Below are positions 38,370 to 44,596 of a stretch of DNA of 64,000 nt, one piece after another. Source of the DNA: Fluctibacter halophilus (GTDB lineage Bacteria > Pseudomonadota > Gammaproteobacteria > Enterobacterales > Alteromonadaceae); the NCBI RefSeq assembly GCF_020687825.1, contig NZ_JAJEWP010000001.1, positions 1,520,998 to 1,584,997 on the forward strand, read 5' to 3'. The position numbers and the translations under genes are program-made. Every line of letters starts with the position of its first letter. The stretch's first letter is position 1. Below the pieces are notes generated by a model that saw nothing but the letters and a program-made list of their open reading frames with translations, did no database searches and had not been told where the DNA came from.

Positions 38370-38385
38370 CTGTGCATACATACAG
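38370..38385 (+). promoter_or_regulatory. LexA (SOS) box before yebG
   Basis: CTGTGCATACATACAG matches the CTGT-N8-ACAG core fully, 50 bases before the yebG start. The E. coli yebG gene is known to be LexA-controlled. Confidence 0.88.
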
Positions 38386-38434
38386 CATTACTGTATGGTA
38401 GATATCGATATCATTCACGCAAACAGGAGCTAGC

Positions 38435-38719
38435 ATGGCGATCGTGATCCAGTACGTTGTTGAACACAAAGGGGTAGAAAAATTGGTGACCACCGATAAA
38501 AAGGCAGCCGATCAATACGACAAGATGCTCGACATTGCAGACAACCTGGCCCAATACCTTGAAGCCAAGGGAATCAAACTTGACCCTCAGTCGATGGAAG
38601 AAATGACCGTGATGATGGCGAAGAATAAAACCGCCATCGGCAAGCTGTTCAAAGGCACCCCCGCCGAAACCCTGCTCAGCGACGACAGCGCTGAGGTCGT
38701 TGAGATGAAACAGGCATAA
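38435..38719 (+). CDS. yebG: SOS-induced protein YebG
   Basis: 94 aa member of the YebG family, a small damage-induced protein whose biochemical role is not settled. N-terminal IQYVVEHKGVEKLVTTDKKA and the following ADQYDKMLDIADNLAQYL match the YebG core, with a helical C-terminal half. AGGAG lies seven bases upstream of the ATG. A LexA box lies 50 bases upstream. The integron begins just downstream, so three LexA-type boxes (recN, yebG, intI) lie in the same neighbourhood. Confidence 0.92.
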   Translation: MAIVIQYVVEHKGVEKLVTTDKKAADQYDKMLDIADNLAQYLEAKGIKLDPQSMEEMTVMMAKNKTAIGKLFKGTPAETLLSDDSAEVVEMKQA

Positions 38720-39052
38720 GCAGGTACTATTTGGGGGGTGTATCCCCCTATCCCCTGTCAGGCTTAAGCATTGAAGGTCGGTTGAGTGCCAGTAGTGGAC
38801 ATTTATGTCGGGTCGCCGACAGCGACCAGAGGGCGCAGTGCGACGCCCTCTGGACTCCCCGCAGCCCGTATCGCGAAAGACGTTCAACAGCTAGCCAGGC
38901 AAGGTGTCACCGCACCCAAAAATGAATCCCGCATCTTCGCTACTGCCTCGACCTCCTGTCTCGGCTGCCACCTTGCTGTTCTGGCTATCTGCTGAACTTC
39001 GCTAGAGCGGGCAGTAAGGCTCTGAATATGCAGTGGAGATGAGTGTTGGCTA
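38720..39052. other. Non-coding stretch at the left integron edge
   Basis: About 330 bases with no supported gene. It carries two strong adjacent hairpins: TGTCGG-GTCG-CCGACA (38806-38821) and CCAGAGGGCG/CGCCCTCTGG (38826-38835/38844-38853, 8-base loop). It is bracketed by the 16-base direct repeat listed separately. It could be a remnant cassette or a structured RNA; neither is shown. Confidence 0.45.
38785..38800 (+). repeat. 16-base direct repeat, copy 1
   Basis: AGTGCCAGTAGTGGAC occurs here and again at 39053-39068, 268 bases apart. The second copy is the start of the conserved distal-end element of array A. Confidence 0.8.
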
Positions 39053-39053
39053 A

Positions 39054-39121
39054 GTGCCAGTAGTGGACGGTGGTTAAAGCAAAAGTGAATGGGGGCTTTG
39101 CGTGAATAGCAGACTGTTAAC
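39054..39121. repeat. Distal-end element of cassette array A
   Basis: A 68-base element that aligns without gaps to 42373-42440 at 53 of 68 positions (hand alignment). Both copies end in the outer AAC of the last attC site of an array. It begins with GTGCCAGTAGTGGAC and contains AAAGTGAATGG and TGAATAGC in both copies. Confidence 0.8.
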
Positions 39122-39172
39122 GCCCTAATCAGCCGAGCCGCTGTTAGGCGTCGGCTGCATTTGATTGTTATG
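39117..39172 (-). other. attC site, array A, last cassette
   Basis: Outer TTAAC (39117-39121) and GTTATG (39167-39172) with imperfect inner arms (AACGCCCTAATCAGCC with GGCTGCATTTGATTGTT, extrahelical base included) fit an integron attC recombination site on the minus strand. Identical inside to the site at 40119-40174. Confidence 0.8.
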
Positions 39173-39475
39173 TTTCATTTTTAACCTTTGTACCAATTGT
39201 CATAAACCACAGTGACAAAAATGCGAATACAGCATATTTAGTAACCCGAATATAAAAGCCTGTTGGATTATTTTCCAAAGTGTACAAATTTCCACGACGC
39301 AAAAAAGATTCGTTTTCGAGTAACTCGATTAGGCTGCTGCAATTAAATATAACTAGTAGTAAACAGATTACTCTAACAAACCATATAGCGAAAACATTTG
39401 CTTCAATTAGGACTAAACCAAATCTCTTTTTCATATTCTCGTTCCTTAAGACTTCAATTCATCCTGAAACATAAC
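39118..39475 (-). mobile_element. Integron cassette, duplicate copy 2 (358 bp)
   Basis: Reads base for base like 40120-40477 and starts and stops at the conserved AAC/GTT recombination points, so a complete cassette has been copied within the array. Confidence 0.85.
39168..39434 (-). CDS. Cassette-encoded small membrane protein, copy 2
   Basis: 88 aa protein of unknown function with two hydrophobic stretches (VFAIWFVRVICLLLVIF and YAVFAFLSLWFMTIG). AAGGAACG precedes the ATG and the TAA stop is inside the attC site, as is usual for integron cassettes. The whole cassette (39118-39475) is identical to 40120-40477. Genes like this in cassettes often lack relatives of known function. Confidence 0.75.
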   Translation of the reverse strand: MKKRFGLVLIEANVFAIWFVRVICLLLVIFNCSSLIELLENESFLRRGNLYTLENNPTGFYIRVTKYAVFAFLSLWFMTIGTKVKNET

Positions 39476-39570
39476 GCCTCGCATAACGGGCTAATAAAGC
39501 TTGGCTATAATTGGTGAGGCACGAACCAAGCCAAGCTTTATTAGTCCATGCGTTAATGCGTTTGTTATAT
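39471..39570 (-). other. attC site, array A, third cassette
   Basis: About 100 bases from ATAACGC (39471) to GTTATAT (39564-39570) with a long inner inverted repeat (CTAATAAAGCTTGGC with GCCAAGCTTTATTAG). The outer ends TATAACAAACGC/GGCGTTAT read on the minus strand resemble Vibrio-type repeats. Confidence 0.8.
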
Positions 39571-40101
39571 AGCATTGTACTCATGATTAAGTAACCCTAA
39601 CTTTAAATCGTTGCACCAATTGCCACCTAATTTAAAGTTATCTCGAATTGTACCTTCATGAGTAAAGCCCAAAGCTTTTAGTAAATTAAATGACGGGGAA
39701 TTACCTTCAGTGACAGTTGCGATCACTTTATGGAAGTTACATTGATTAAATGCATATTCAATAACGGCTATAGTTGACTCTTTGCCATACCCCTTGCCTT
39801 GAAATTTTGGACTTAGCAAGAAGCCAAGTTCAGCTTGTTGATATGGTTCCCACTCAGGATAAAAGCCAGTTACGCCAATTTTATTCCCAGTTGCTTGTTC
39901 AATGATTGTTAAAGTTAACCATTGATTTGAAGTCTTTCTCCATTCACCTAAGCGAGAATTAAATCGTTCATTTATTTCAGATTCGGTAAATGGATCGCTG
40001 ACATATTTGAGTACATCGCTTGATTGATGAAGTTCCTCAAAAAGTTCCCAGTCATCTTTACTAATTGGTTTTAAAGTTAACCTTTGGGTTTCAATTTGCA
40101 C
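39565..40101 (-). CDS. Cassette-encoded GNAT acetyltransferase (RimJ/RimL-like)
   Basis: 178 aa acetyltransferase of the RimJ/RimL group: N-terminal IETQRLTLKPISKDDWELF, acetyl-CoA loop SPKFQGKGYGKESTIAVIEY and C-terminal ATVTEGNSPSFNLLKALGFT. The gene starts with GTG at 40101 after GGAAAG and its TAA stop lies in the attC site. Members acetylate ribosomal protein N-termini, or small molecules including some antibiotics and toxins. The substrate here is unknown; cassette GNAT genes are common. Confidence 0.85.
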   Translation of the reverse strand: MQIETQRLTLKPISKDDWELFEELHQSSDVLKYVSDPFTESEINERFNSRLGEWRKTSNQWLTLTIIEQATGNKIGVTGFYPEWEPYQQAELGFLLSPKFQGKGYGKESTIAVIEYAFNQCNFHKVIATVTEGNSPSFNLLKALGFTHEGTIRDNFKLGGNWCNDLKLGLLNHEYNAI

Positions 40102-40118
40102 TGGCTTTCCTTTGCTAT

Positions 40119-40174
40119 ATAACGCCCTAATCAGCCGAGCCGCTGTTAGGCGTCGGCTGCATTTGATTGTTATG
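40119..40174 (-). other. attC site, array A, second cassette
   Basis: ATAAC (40119-40123) to GTTATG (40169-40174); inner arms CAGCCGA/TCGGCTG with a GCCGCTGTTAGGCG central part. Same sequence as the site ending at 39172. Confidence 0.8.
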
Positions 40175-40477
40175 TTTCATTTTTAACCTTTGTACCAATT
40201 GTCATAAACCACAGTGACAAAAATGCGAATACAGCATATTTAGTAACCCGAATATAAAAGCCTGTTGGATTATTTTCCAAAGTGTACAAATTTCCACGAC
40301 GCAAAAAAGATTCGTTTTCGAGTAACTCGATTAGGCTGCTGCAATTAAATATAACTAGTAGTAAACAGATTACTCTAACAAACCATATAGCGAAAACATT
40401 TGCTTCAATTAGGACTAAACCAAATCTCTTTTTCATATTCTCGTTCCTTAAGACTTCAATTCATCCTGAAACATAAC
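40120..40477 (-). mobile_element. Integron cassette, duplicate copy 1 (358 bp)
   Basis: Identical to 39118-39475 by direct reading. The two copies are separated by exactly one cassette, the GNAT one. Confidence 0.85.
40170..40436 (-). CDS. Cassette-encoded small membrane protein, copy 1
   Basis: Same 88 aa protein as at 39168-39434, with two membrane stretches. The TAA stop (40172-40170) is part of the attC site. Identity at DNA level shows the duplication is recent or kept uniform by recombination. Function unknown. Confidence 0.75.
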   Translation of the reverse strand: MKKRFGLVLIEANVFAIWFVRVICLLLVIFNCSSLIELLENESFLRRGNLYTLENNPTGFYIRVTKYAVFAFLSLWFMTIGTKVKNET

Positions 40478-40556
40478 ACTTTTATAAGGGGCCCGCGCAG
40501 TTTGCGGGTCCCTTGCCGCGCTTTTCAGCGGCAACTTGCTTGATGAACTTGTTATG
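40472..40556 (-). other. attC site, array A, first cassette
   Basis: CATAACA (40472-40478) and TGTTATG (40550-40556) as outer arms; inside are two GC-rich hairpins (CCCGCGCAGTTTGCGGG and TTGCCGCGC...GCGGCAA). The stop of the first cassette gene lies just before it. Confidence 0.75.
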
Positions 40557-40558
40557 TT

Positions 40559-40834
40559 TCATTTGTCGTCTTTGACCGGTCCTAGTAAGAGCGTCCAGAA
40601 ATCACTGTTTAACCTCACGTATAGCCGAGGAAACTTCTTCTCTAATAATGGGTTAATTAGTATTAGCAACATGTCTTTAATACACCATAAAATCAACAAG
40701 CCACAGATTGCAAAAATGTAAAGAGGGTGACGCCTGTAGTCCGTGTATCCTGAGCTAAAAAGATGCCAAGACCACAAGCAACCTACTACTGCAAAAGCTA
40801 TGATCAAAAGGTTAGTTAATATTTTTTTGTTCAT
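40559..40834 (-). CDS. Cassette-encoded small membrane protein (first cassette)
   Basis: 91 aa protein of unknown function with two or three hydrophobic segments (LLIIAFAVVGCLWSW, YIFAICGLLILWCIKDMLLIL) and a charged C-terminus. It is the first cassette after the attI-like site, the position usually best expressed from the integron promoter. The stop is TGA, unlike the TAA in the other cassette genes. An AAGGA lies very near the ATG. Confidence 0.7.
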   Translation of the reverse strand: MNKKILTNLLIIAFAVVGCLWSWHLFSSGYTDYRRHPLYIFAICGLLILWCIKDMLLILINPLLEKKFPRLYVRLNSDFWTLLLGPVKDDK

Positions 40835-40864
40835 ATCCTTGTAGTCAATTTTCCTACTGAAACA

Positions 40865-41010
40865 TAACAGTGTATTACTGCGAATTCACGGTATGCCCGT
40901 CTCAGAGACACTTCGATGTTCACAGTTTTGTATTAGTTAACCCAATACTAGCAATGGGTTAGCATGCATTGCTACTCTCACGTTGCCATCGAGATTTTGT
41001 GGAAAGTGAG
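40865..41010 (-). other. attI-like element next to intI
   Basis: 146 bases between the first cassette and intI that align without gaps to 43428-43573 with about 22 differences (hand count, about 85% identity). It begins at the AAC core of the cassette junction (TAACAGTG) and contains TAGCAATG/CATTGCTA (40949-40956/40967-40974), an inverted repeat kept in the other copy. Position and cassette joining point make it the attI candidate. Confidence 0.7.
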
Positions 41011-41095
41011 AATCAAGGTTTATATAGGTCCCTGTAAATCTGTACTCCCTTAAAAATAGCGAGGCAATTCAAGTAGTTATTCACATCCAACCAGT

Positions 41096-41130
41096 TGAAA
41101 GCGAGAATTCCGCTGCGTGAAAGCGAGAAT
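41096..41130. repeat. Direct repeats TGAAAGCGAGAAT before intI
   Basis: Two exact 13-base copies at 41096-41108 and 41118-41130 (22-base spacing) and a degenerate third (GGAAAGTGAGAAT) at 41001-41013. Direct repeats near attI often bind the integrase, which is inference here. Confidence 0.55.
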
Positions 41131-41162
41131 ATTATTAGCAAATTTTCGGTTTTTCATTATAA

Positions 41163-41178
41163 CTGTATATATATACAC
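41163..41178 (+). promoter_or_regulatory. LexA-type box before intI
   Basis: CTGT-ATATATAT-ACAC matches seven of eight core bases of the LexA consensus, 22 bases before the intI start. SOS control of intI is known for other integrons. Confidence 0.8.
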
Positions 41179-41199
41179 TTTTTTAGTGGGCGCAATTTT

Positions 41200-42159
41200 A
41201 TGTCTGCGTTTATTGAATCAGTACGAGCAGCGTTGAGGACAAAACGTTACAGCCTACAGACAGAAAAATCCTATCTGGCATGGATTAGGAGCTTTATTCG
41301 ATTTCATGACTTGAAGCACCCTACTGACCTATTCAATGAAGAAATTGAGCAGTTCCTCAGTCATCTAGCCATGAACAGACAAGTCAGTGCGGCAACACAA
41401 AACCAAGCCCTGTGTGCTCTCATTTTTATGTACAAGCACGTAGTCAAACGAGAAATTACAGGGTTGAAGTACTCATTCACAAAAAAGCCCAGAAGAATGC
41501 CAACTGTTTTGGACGTCCAAGAAGTCAGTACCATCATTGGATTTATGAAAGGCAAGTATCGACTGATTGCGGCGTTGCTATACGGGTCTGGCTTAAGGAT
41601 CAATGAGGCTCTACGCCTCAGAATCAAAGATATCGATTTTACTAACAAAACCGTATTTGTGTTTCGTGGCAAAGGTGGAAAAGACAGGTACACCTTATTG
41701 CCCCAAAAGCTGGTCGAGCCAATCAAACAACAAATCGAAGTATCAAAGAAGGTTCATAAACGTGACCTTGAAGATGGGTTTGGTTTGACATCGCTGCCAC
41801 CAAGTTTGATTAGAAAATATGGTAATGCGGCTAAAGATACCGCTTGGCAATATCTGTTTACTTCTTCCACTCGTTGCGAGCATCCTCATGACGGTTATGT
41901 TTGCCGGCATCATATTCACCAAACCGCATTCAGGAAAAATCTTCGCACGGCAGTTGTTGCAAGTGGTATTAACAAACGTGTCACTGCTCACACATTTAGG
42001 CATTCTTTTGCGACTCAGTTATTACTCGGTGGGACAGATATTAGAACAGTACAAGATTTACTTGGTCACAGTGATGTAAGAACGACTGAAATTTATACCC
42101 ATGTCATTGGATCCCGTTTCAGCGGAACTGCAAGCCCCTTGGACAATCTCGCTTACTAG
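41200..42159 (+). CDS. intI: Integron integrase IntI
   Basis: 319 aa tyrosine recombinase that inserts and excises cassettes. Catalytic residues are visible: Arg133 (GSGLRINEAL), Lys in RGKGGKDR, His264 and Arg267 (VTAHTFRHSF), His290 (LLGHSD) and Tyr299 (TEIYTHV). The integron-specific insert is present between residues 190 and 240 (DGFGLTSLPPSL, CEHPHDGYVCRHHIHQTAF), which sets IntI apart from other phage-type integrases. I start at 41200; the frame extends to 41095 but across the LexA box. It is plus strand while cassettes on both sides are minus strand. Confidence 0.96.
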   Translation: MSAFIESVRAALRTKRYSLQTEKSYLAWIRSFIRFHDLKHPTDLFNEEIEQFLSHLAMNRQVSAATQNQALCALIFMYKHVVKREITGLKYSFTKKPRRMPTVLDVQEVSTIIGFMKGKYRLIAALLYGSGLRINEALRLRIKDIDFTNKTVFVFRGKGGKDRYTLLPQKLVEPIKQQIEVSKKVHKRDLEDGFGLTSLPPSLIRKYGNAAKDTAWQYLFTSSTRCEHPHDGYVCRHHIHQTAFRKNLRTAVVASGINKRVTAHTFRHSFATQLLLGGTDIRTVQDLLGHSDVRTTEIYTHVIGSRFSGTASPLDNLAY

Positions 42160-42372
42160 TTAGGCAGTCGTCAGCAAAGTTGTTCAACGATTCTGTCAAT
42201 CGGCACCTTTAATCAGTTCTCAAAATTTGGGCTGGTCGGGTTTGGAAATCGTCAAGTGGACAAACCAGAAATTGAACGACCGCTAATTGCCTGAAGCAGA
42301 CCATCACCAATGAATAAATCAATGTCTGCAATTCGCTCTTCTGCCTACCAGAGTACCCCTTTAGGCGGCCTT
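42160..42372. other. Gap after intI
   Basis: About 210 bases between intI and the second array. I see no gene and no clear att site; a short GGCGGCC/GGCCTTG stretch near 42365 is not an attC. Confidence 0.4.
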
Positions 42373-42440
42373 GTGCCTATATTGGACCGTGATTAACACT
42401 AAAGTGAATGGACGCTTTGGTTGAATAGCTGGCTTTTAAC
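42373..42440. repeat. Distal-end element of cassette array B
   Basis: Homologue of 39054-39121 (53 of 68 positions, no gaps). It begins GTGCCTATATTGGAC and ends in the AAC of the last attC of array B. Confidence 0.8.
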
Positions 42441-42540
42441 GCCCCTATAAGGAGCATTTGCTGGCCTGCGAAATTCGAGGTTCCGCATGCGAGGAGTTGT
42501 CCCAGTGAGCGCAGCGAGTGAGCTTGATCGCTTTGTTAGC
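42436..42540 (-). other. attC site, array B, last cassette
   Basis: TTAACGCCCCTATAAGG (42437 on) pairs imperfectly with TGATCGCTTTGTTAGC (to 42540), giving on the minus strand GCTAACAAAGCGATCAAG ... CCTTATAGGGGCGTTA, a common attC pattern in marine gammaproteobacteria. The central part is a hairpin with GAGCGCAGCGAGTGAGC. Confidence 0.85.
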
Positions 42541-42970
42541 TACCATGCGATGTTAAACACATCTTTTGCAAAGGCCAAAGAACGTAAAAATAAACAATGC
42601 CAGATATGCCGTTTACTAGGCCAATCATTGCAGGTAACTGTGTTTCAAAGTTAAGCGTTCCGGTTGTCGCAGGGGCAATTACGAACTTAGCTATCGCCAT
42701 AAACTAGGCCAAAGCGCTCATTGTGAGTAGAAGAAAACCTAACAAAAATCTTTTAAATCCAATTTCACTGAATCGCGAAAAAAGACTAATTAAATATCGT
42801 AAAACAACTGCACTTGCCGCAAGCCCCAAAAGCATAGTGCCCGGAGAACCAACTATAATCGTCGTAATATAAATGAACTCGTTCTGAAAGAAATCTTGAA
42901 AGGCTAATGCGCATACAAAAGCCGTAACGACTGACAAGAACTGATACGCCTTAAGCTGTTTAATCTCCAT
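42536..42970 (-). pseudogene. Cassette membrane-protein gene with in-frame stop
   Basis: An 88-codon frame (42970-42704) ends in TAG at 42706-42704. The very next codons (TTT, then ATG at 42700) continue in the same frame for 54 more residues to a TAA inside the attC site (42538-42536), where cassette stops normally lie. Joined, it is about 144 aa with four hydrophobic segments, for example ITTIIVGSPGTMLLGLAASA and MIGLVNGISGIVYFYVLW. This looks like one membrane-protein gene broken by a single nonsense change, though two overlapping products cannot be excluded. AAGGAAAG precedes the first ATG. Confidence 0.7.
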
Positions 42971-42987
42971 GACTTTCCTTGTGGTAG

Positions 42988-43055
42988 ATAACGCGTTTCT
43001 AAGGGAGCCGGAGCATTCCAGTGAGCGAAACGAGCGACTTAAGCAAATTGTTAGT
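42988..43055 (-). other. attC site, array B, first cassette
   Basis: GATAACGCG (42987-42995) and GCAAATTGTTAG (43043-43054) are outer arms; TTTCTAAGGGAGC with CGACTTAAGCAAA gives the imperfect inner stem and GTGAGCGAAACGAGCGAC a central hairpin. Confidence 0.82.
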
Positions 43056-43416
43056 GGGCAATGATAACATGAGCCTCCTTAGTAGAGCTTTCCGGGGGAC
43101 CATAGCGTTTAGTTACATCTGCGCCCTTTGTGAATGGTGTCTCTTCTAAAATTGGCTTTACAACCAAAAATAGGCGATCTGCATCGGGCCCATACATGTA
43201 TAGAAAGCCATCACTGCCATCTACTGCAATTTCATTGCCGTCATACTCACCTACACCTGATTTTGTTATTGCCTTTTCCAATTTATCTTCGAGAGCAAAA
43301 AGACGTGTGAGGTCTTTTGACCCATAGTTATAAAAGTGAACGATGACTGCTTGCTCTTGAGCAAAAACAGAAAAGCTAGCTGAGGTTAGTAGTATAAAAA
43401 TCAGTAAAGAACGCAC
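43051..43416 (-). CDS. Cassette-encoded secreted protein
   Basis: 121 aa protein with a signal peptide ending about residue 19 (LLTSASFSVFAQ) and a mature part of about 100 residues containing DGSDGFLYMYGPDADRLFLV, a pattern I know only from uncharacterised cassette proteins. It starts with GTG at 43416 after GGGGAT, and the TAA stop is inside the attC site. It is the first cassette of array B beside the orphan attI-like element. Function unknown; export suggests a periplasmic role. Confidence 0.78.
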   Translation of the reverse strand: MRSLLIFILLTSASFSVFAQEQAVIVHFYNYGSKDLTRLFALEDKLEKAITKSGVGEYDGNEIAVDGSDGFLYMYGPDADRLFLVVKPILEETPFTKGADVTKRYGPPESSTKEAHVIIAH

Positions 43417-43427
43417 TTTATATCCCC

Positions 43428-43573
43428 TAACAGCGTATTTCTGCCATTTCGCGGTATGCCCGTTTCACCACCACTTCGACGTCCACAGCTATCTATTAAT
43501 TATCCCAATAGTAGCAATGGGTTAGCATGCGTTGCTACTCTCGCGTTGCCGTCGAGATTCTGTGGAAAGTGAG
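43428..43573 (-). other. Orphan attI-like element of array B
   Basis: 146 bases aligning without gaps to 40865-41010 (about 85% identity by hand). It joins the first cassette at the TAACAG core and keeps the inverted repeat TAGCAA/TTGCTA. No integrase gene follows it to the right. Confidence 0.72.
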
Positions 43574-43827
43574 TAGAATATCAGCAACGTCTAAAACGGC
43601 GTGATTGAATGTCTGCTCTTTGTTTGAAAACCGATCTGTCAAAGTTGAACTAATCAACGTCCACTACTCGCTCTTTATTCCCTTTCACATTACAGGTAGA
43701 GAGGTAGCTAAACCAACGTATCAAACGAAACGCTTACAACGTCCTTCCCTGCAAAAAGTTTCGTCGGAAAAATTTACAGGTTTTTAGACTTCTAATATTT
43801 TTTCCATATATATCAATATCTTAAAAA
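43574..43827. other. Gap right of array B
   Basis: About 250 bases. GTCCACTACT at 43659-43668 is the reverse complement of part of the 16-base repeat seen at the left end. A short plus-strand open frame here (43605-43787) has no coding character. No intI remnant is recognisable. Confidence 0.45.
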
Positions 43828-43843
43828 TGGCCCAGCAATTGCT
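43828..43843 (+). promoter_or_regulatory. Sigma-54 type promoter before the PEP-CTERM gene
   Basis: TGGCCC-AGCAA-TTGCT has the sigma-54 layout TGGCAC-N5-TTGCW, with GG and GC ten bases apart. It would start a leader of about 75 bases. Confidence 0.7.
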
Positions 43844-43928
43844 TATTAAATTATGTTTAACGCCGTCGTCCGGGTAGTCAACGGGTTAATTAATGGATTA
43901 GTGAAAAATTGAGAAGAGAGTAGTCGTT

Positions 43929-44474
43929 ATGAATCTGTTTAAAAATGTAAAAGGCTTATTAGCTGCGGGCGTACTGGCTTTTGGCACACTGCCAGCACAC
44001 GCTTCTATCATCACCCTCGACAGTGGATGGCAAAGTTTTTCGTTTGATGACGTTGGTTCTGCATGGAGCCAGACATTCGAATTCACCCTGACCGATACCG
44101 CTTGGTTCTCTGTCACTGACGCTTACCTGTCAGGTGATCAGTTTGAGTTCTTCGTTAACGGTGCTTATATCGGTGTTACTTCTGCACCTACCTCGCAAGG
44201 CGACCAAATCAGCAATAACTTTGATGGCGCTTTCGCTGATAGCCGTTGGAGTTCAGCGGAAATCATGCTGACTGCAGGCAGCTATGTGGTTTCAGGTTCA
44301 ACCGTGCTGTCACCATACGGTTCTGGCGGCGCTGCCGTTCAACTGAGCAGCCAATCCATGGGCGGTCCGGTATTTACCGACCCTACGCGGGTTTCTGAAC
44401 CCGGCACAGCCGCAATGTTGTTTTTGGCGGTAGCTGGCTTGTTCCTGCGCAACCGCAAGCACGCTGCGCGATAA
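43929..44474 (+). CDS. PEP-CTERM sorted exported protein
   Basis: 181 aa. A signal peptide ends about residue 26 (FGTLPAHAS). The mature part is Ser/Thr-rich with beta-strand character (SFDDVGSAWSQTFEFTLTDT). The C-terminus carries a PEP-CTERM signal: SEPGTAAMLFLAVAGLF followed by the basic tail RNRKHAAR, here SEP instead of PEP at the cleavage motif. Such proteins are processed by exosortase and are tied to exopolysaccharide export. A sigma-54 type promoter lies upstream. No exosortase gene is in this window. Confidence 0.86.
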   Translation: MNLFKNVKGLLAAGVLAFGTLPAHASIITLDSGWQSFSFDDVGSAWSQTFEFTLTDTAWFSVTDAYLSGDQFEFFVNGAYIGVTSAPTSQGDQISNNFDGAFADSRWSSAEIMLTAGSYVVSGSTVLSPYGSGGAAVQLSSQSMGGPVFTDPTRVSEPGTAAMLFLAVAGLFLRNRKHAAR

Positions 44475-44544
44475 CATCGGGAAGCCCTCGGCACCTGAGC
44501 CCAGAGAAGGCTATTTGCCCTCTCCAAAATTAGTAAGAACATAA

Positions 44545-44574
44545 AAAAGCGCGGTACATGACCGCGCTTTTTTT
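44545..44574. terminator. Bidirectional terminator after the PEP-CTERM gene
   Basis: AAAAGCGCGGT-ACATG-ACCGCGCTTTT (44545-44571), with A run before and T run after. It serves the PEP-CTERM gene and the convergent DAHP synthase gene. Confidence 0.9.
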
Positions 44575-44596
44575 GTTTTCGTTCCCAACCGCTGAA

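Noticed and set aside
38411-38887. Minus-strand gene opposite yebG
   Set aside because: Shadow of yebG; the plus frame has the LexA box, ribosome site and family motifs.
42540-42700. Separate small gene for a 54-residue membrane protein
   Set aside because: It is in the same frame as the upstream 88-codon frame with only a stop and one codon between; a single interrupted gene is the simpler reading.
43605-43787. Small plus-strand gene before the PEP-CTERM gene
   Set aside because: No ribosome site or recognisable protein pattern; overlaps an inverse fragment of the repeat and lies upstream of the sigma-54 promoter.
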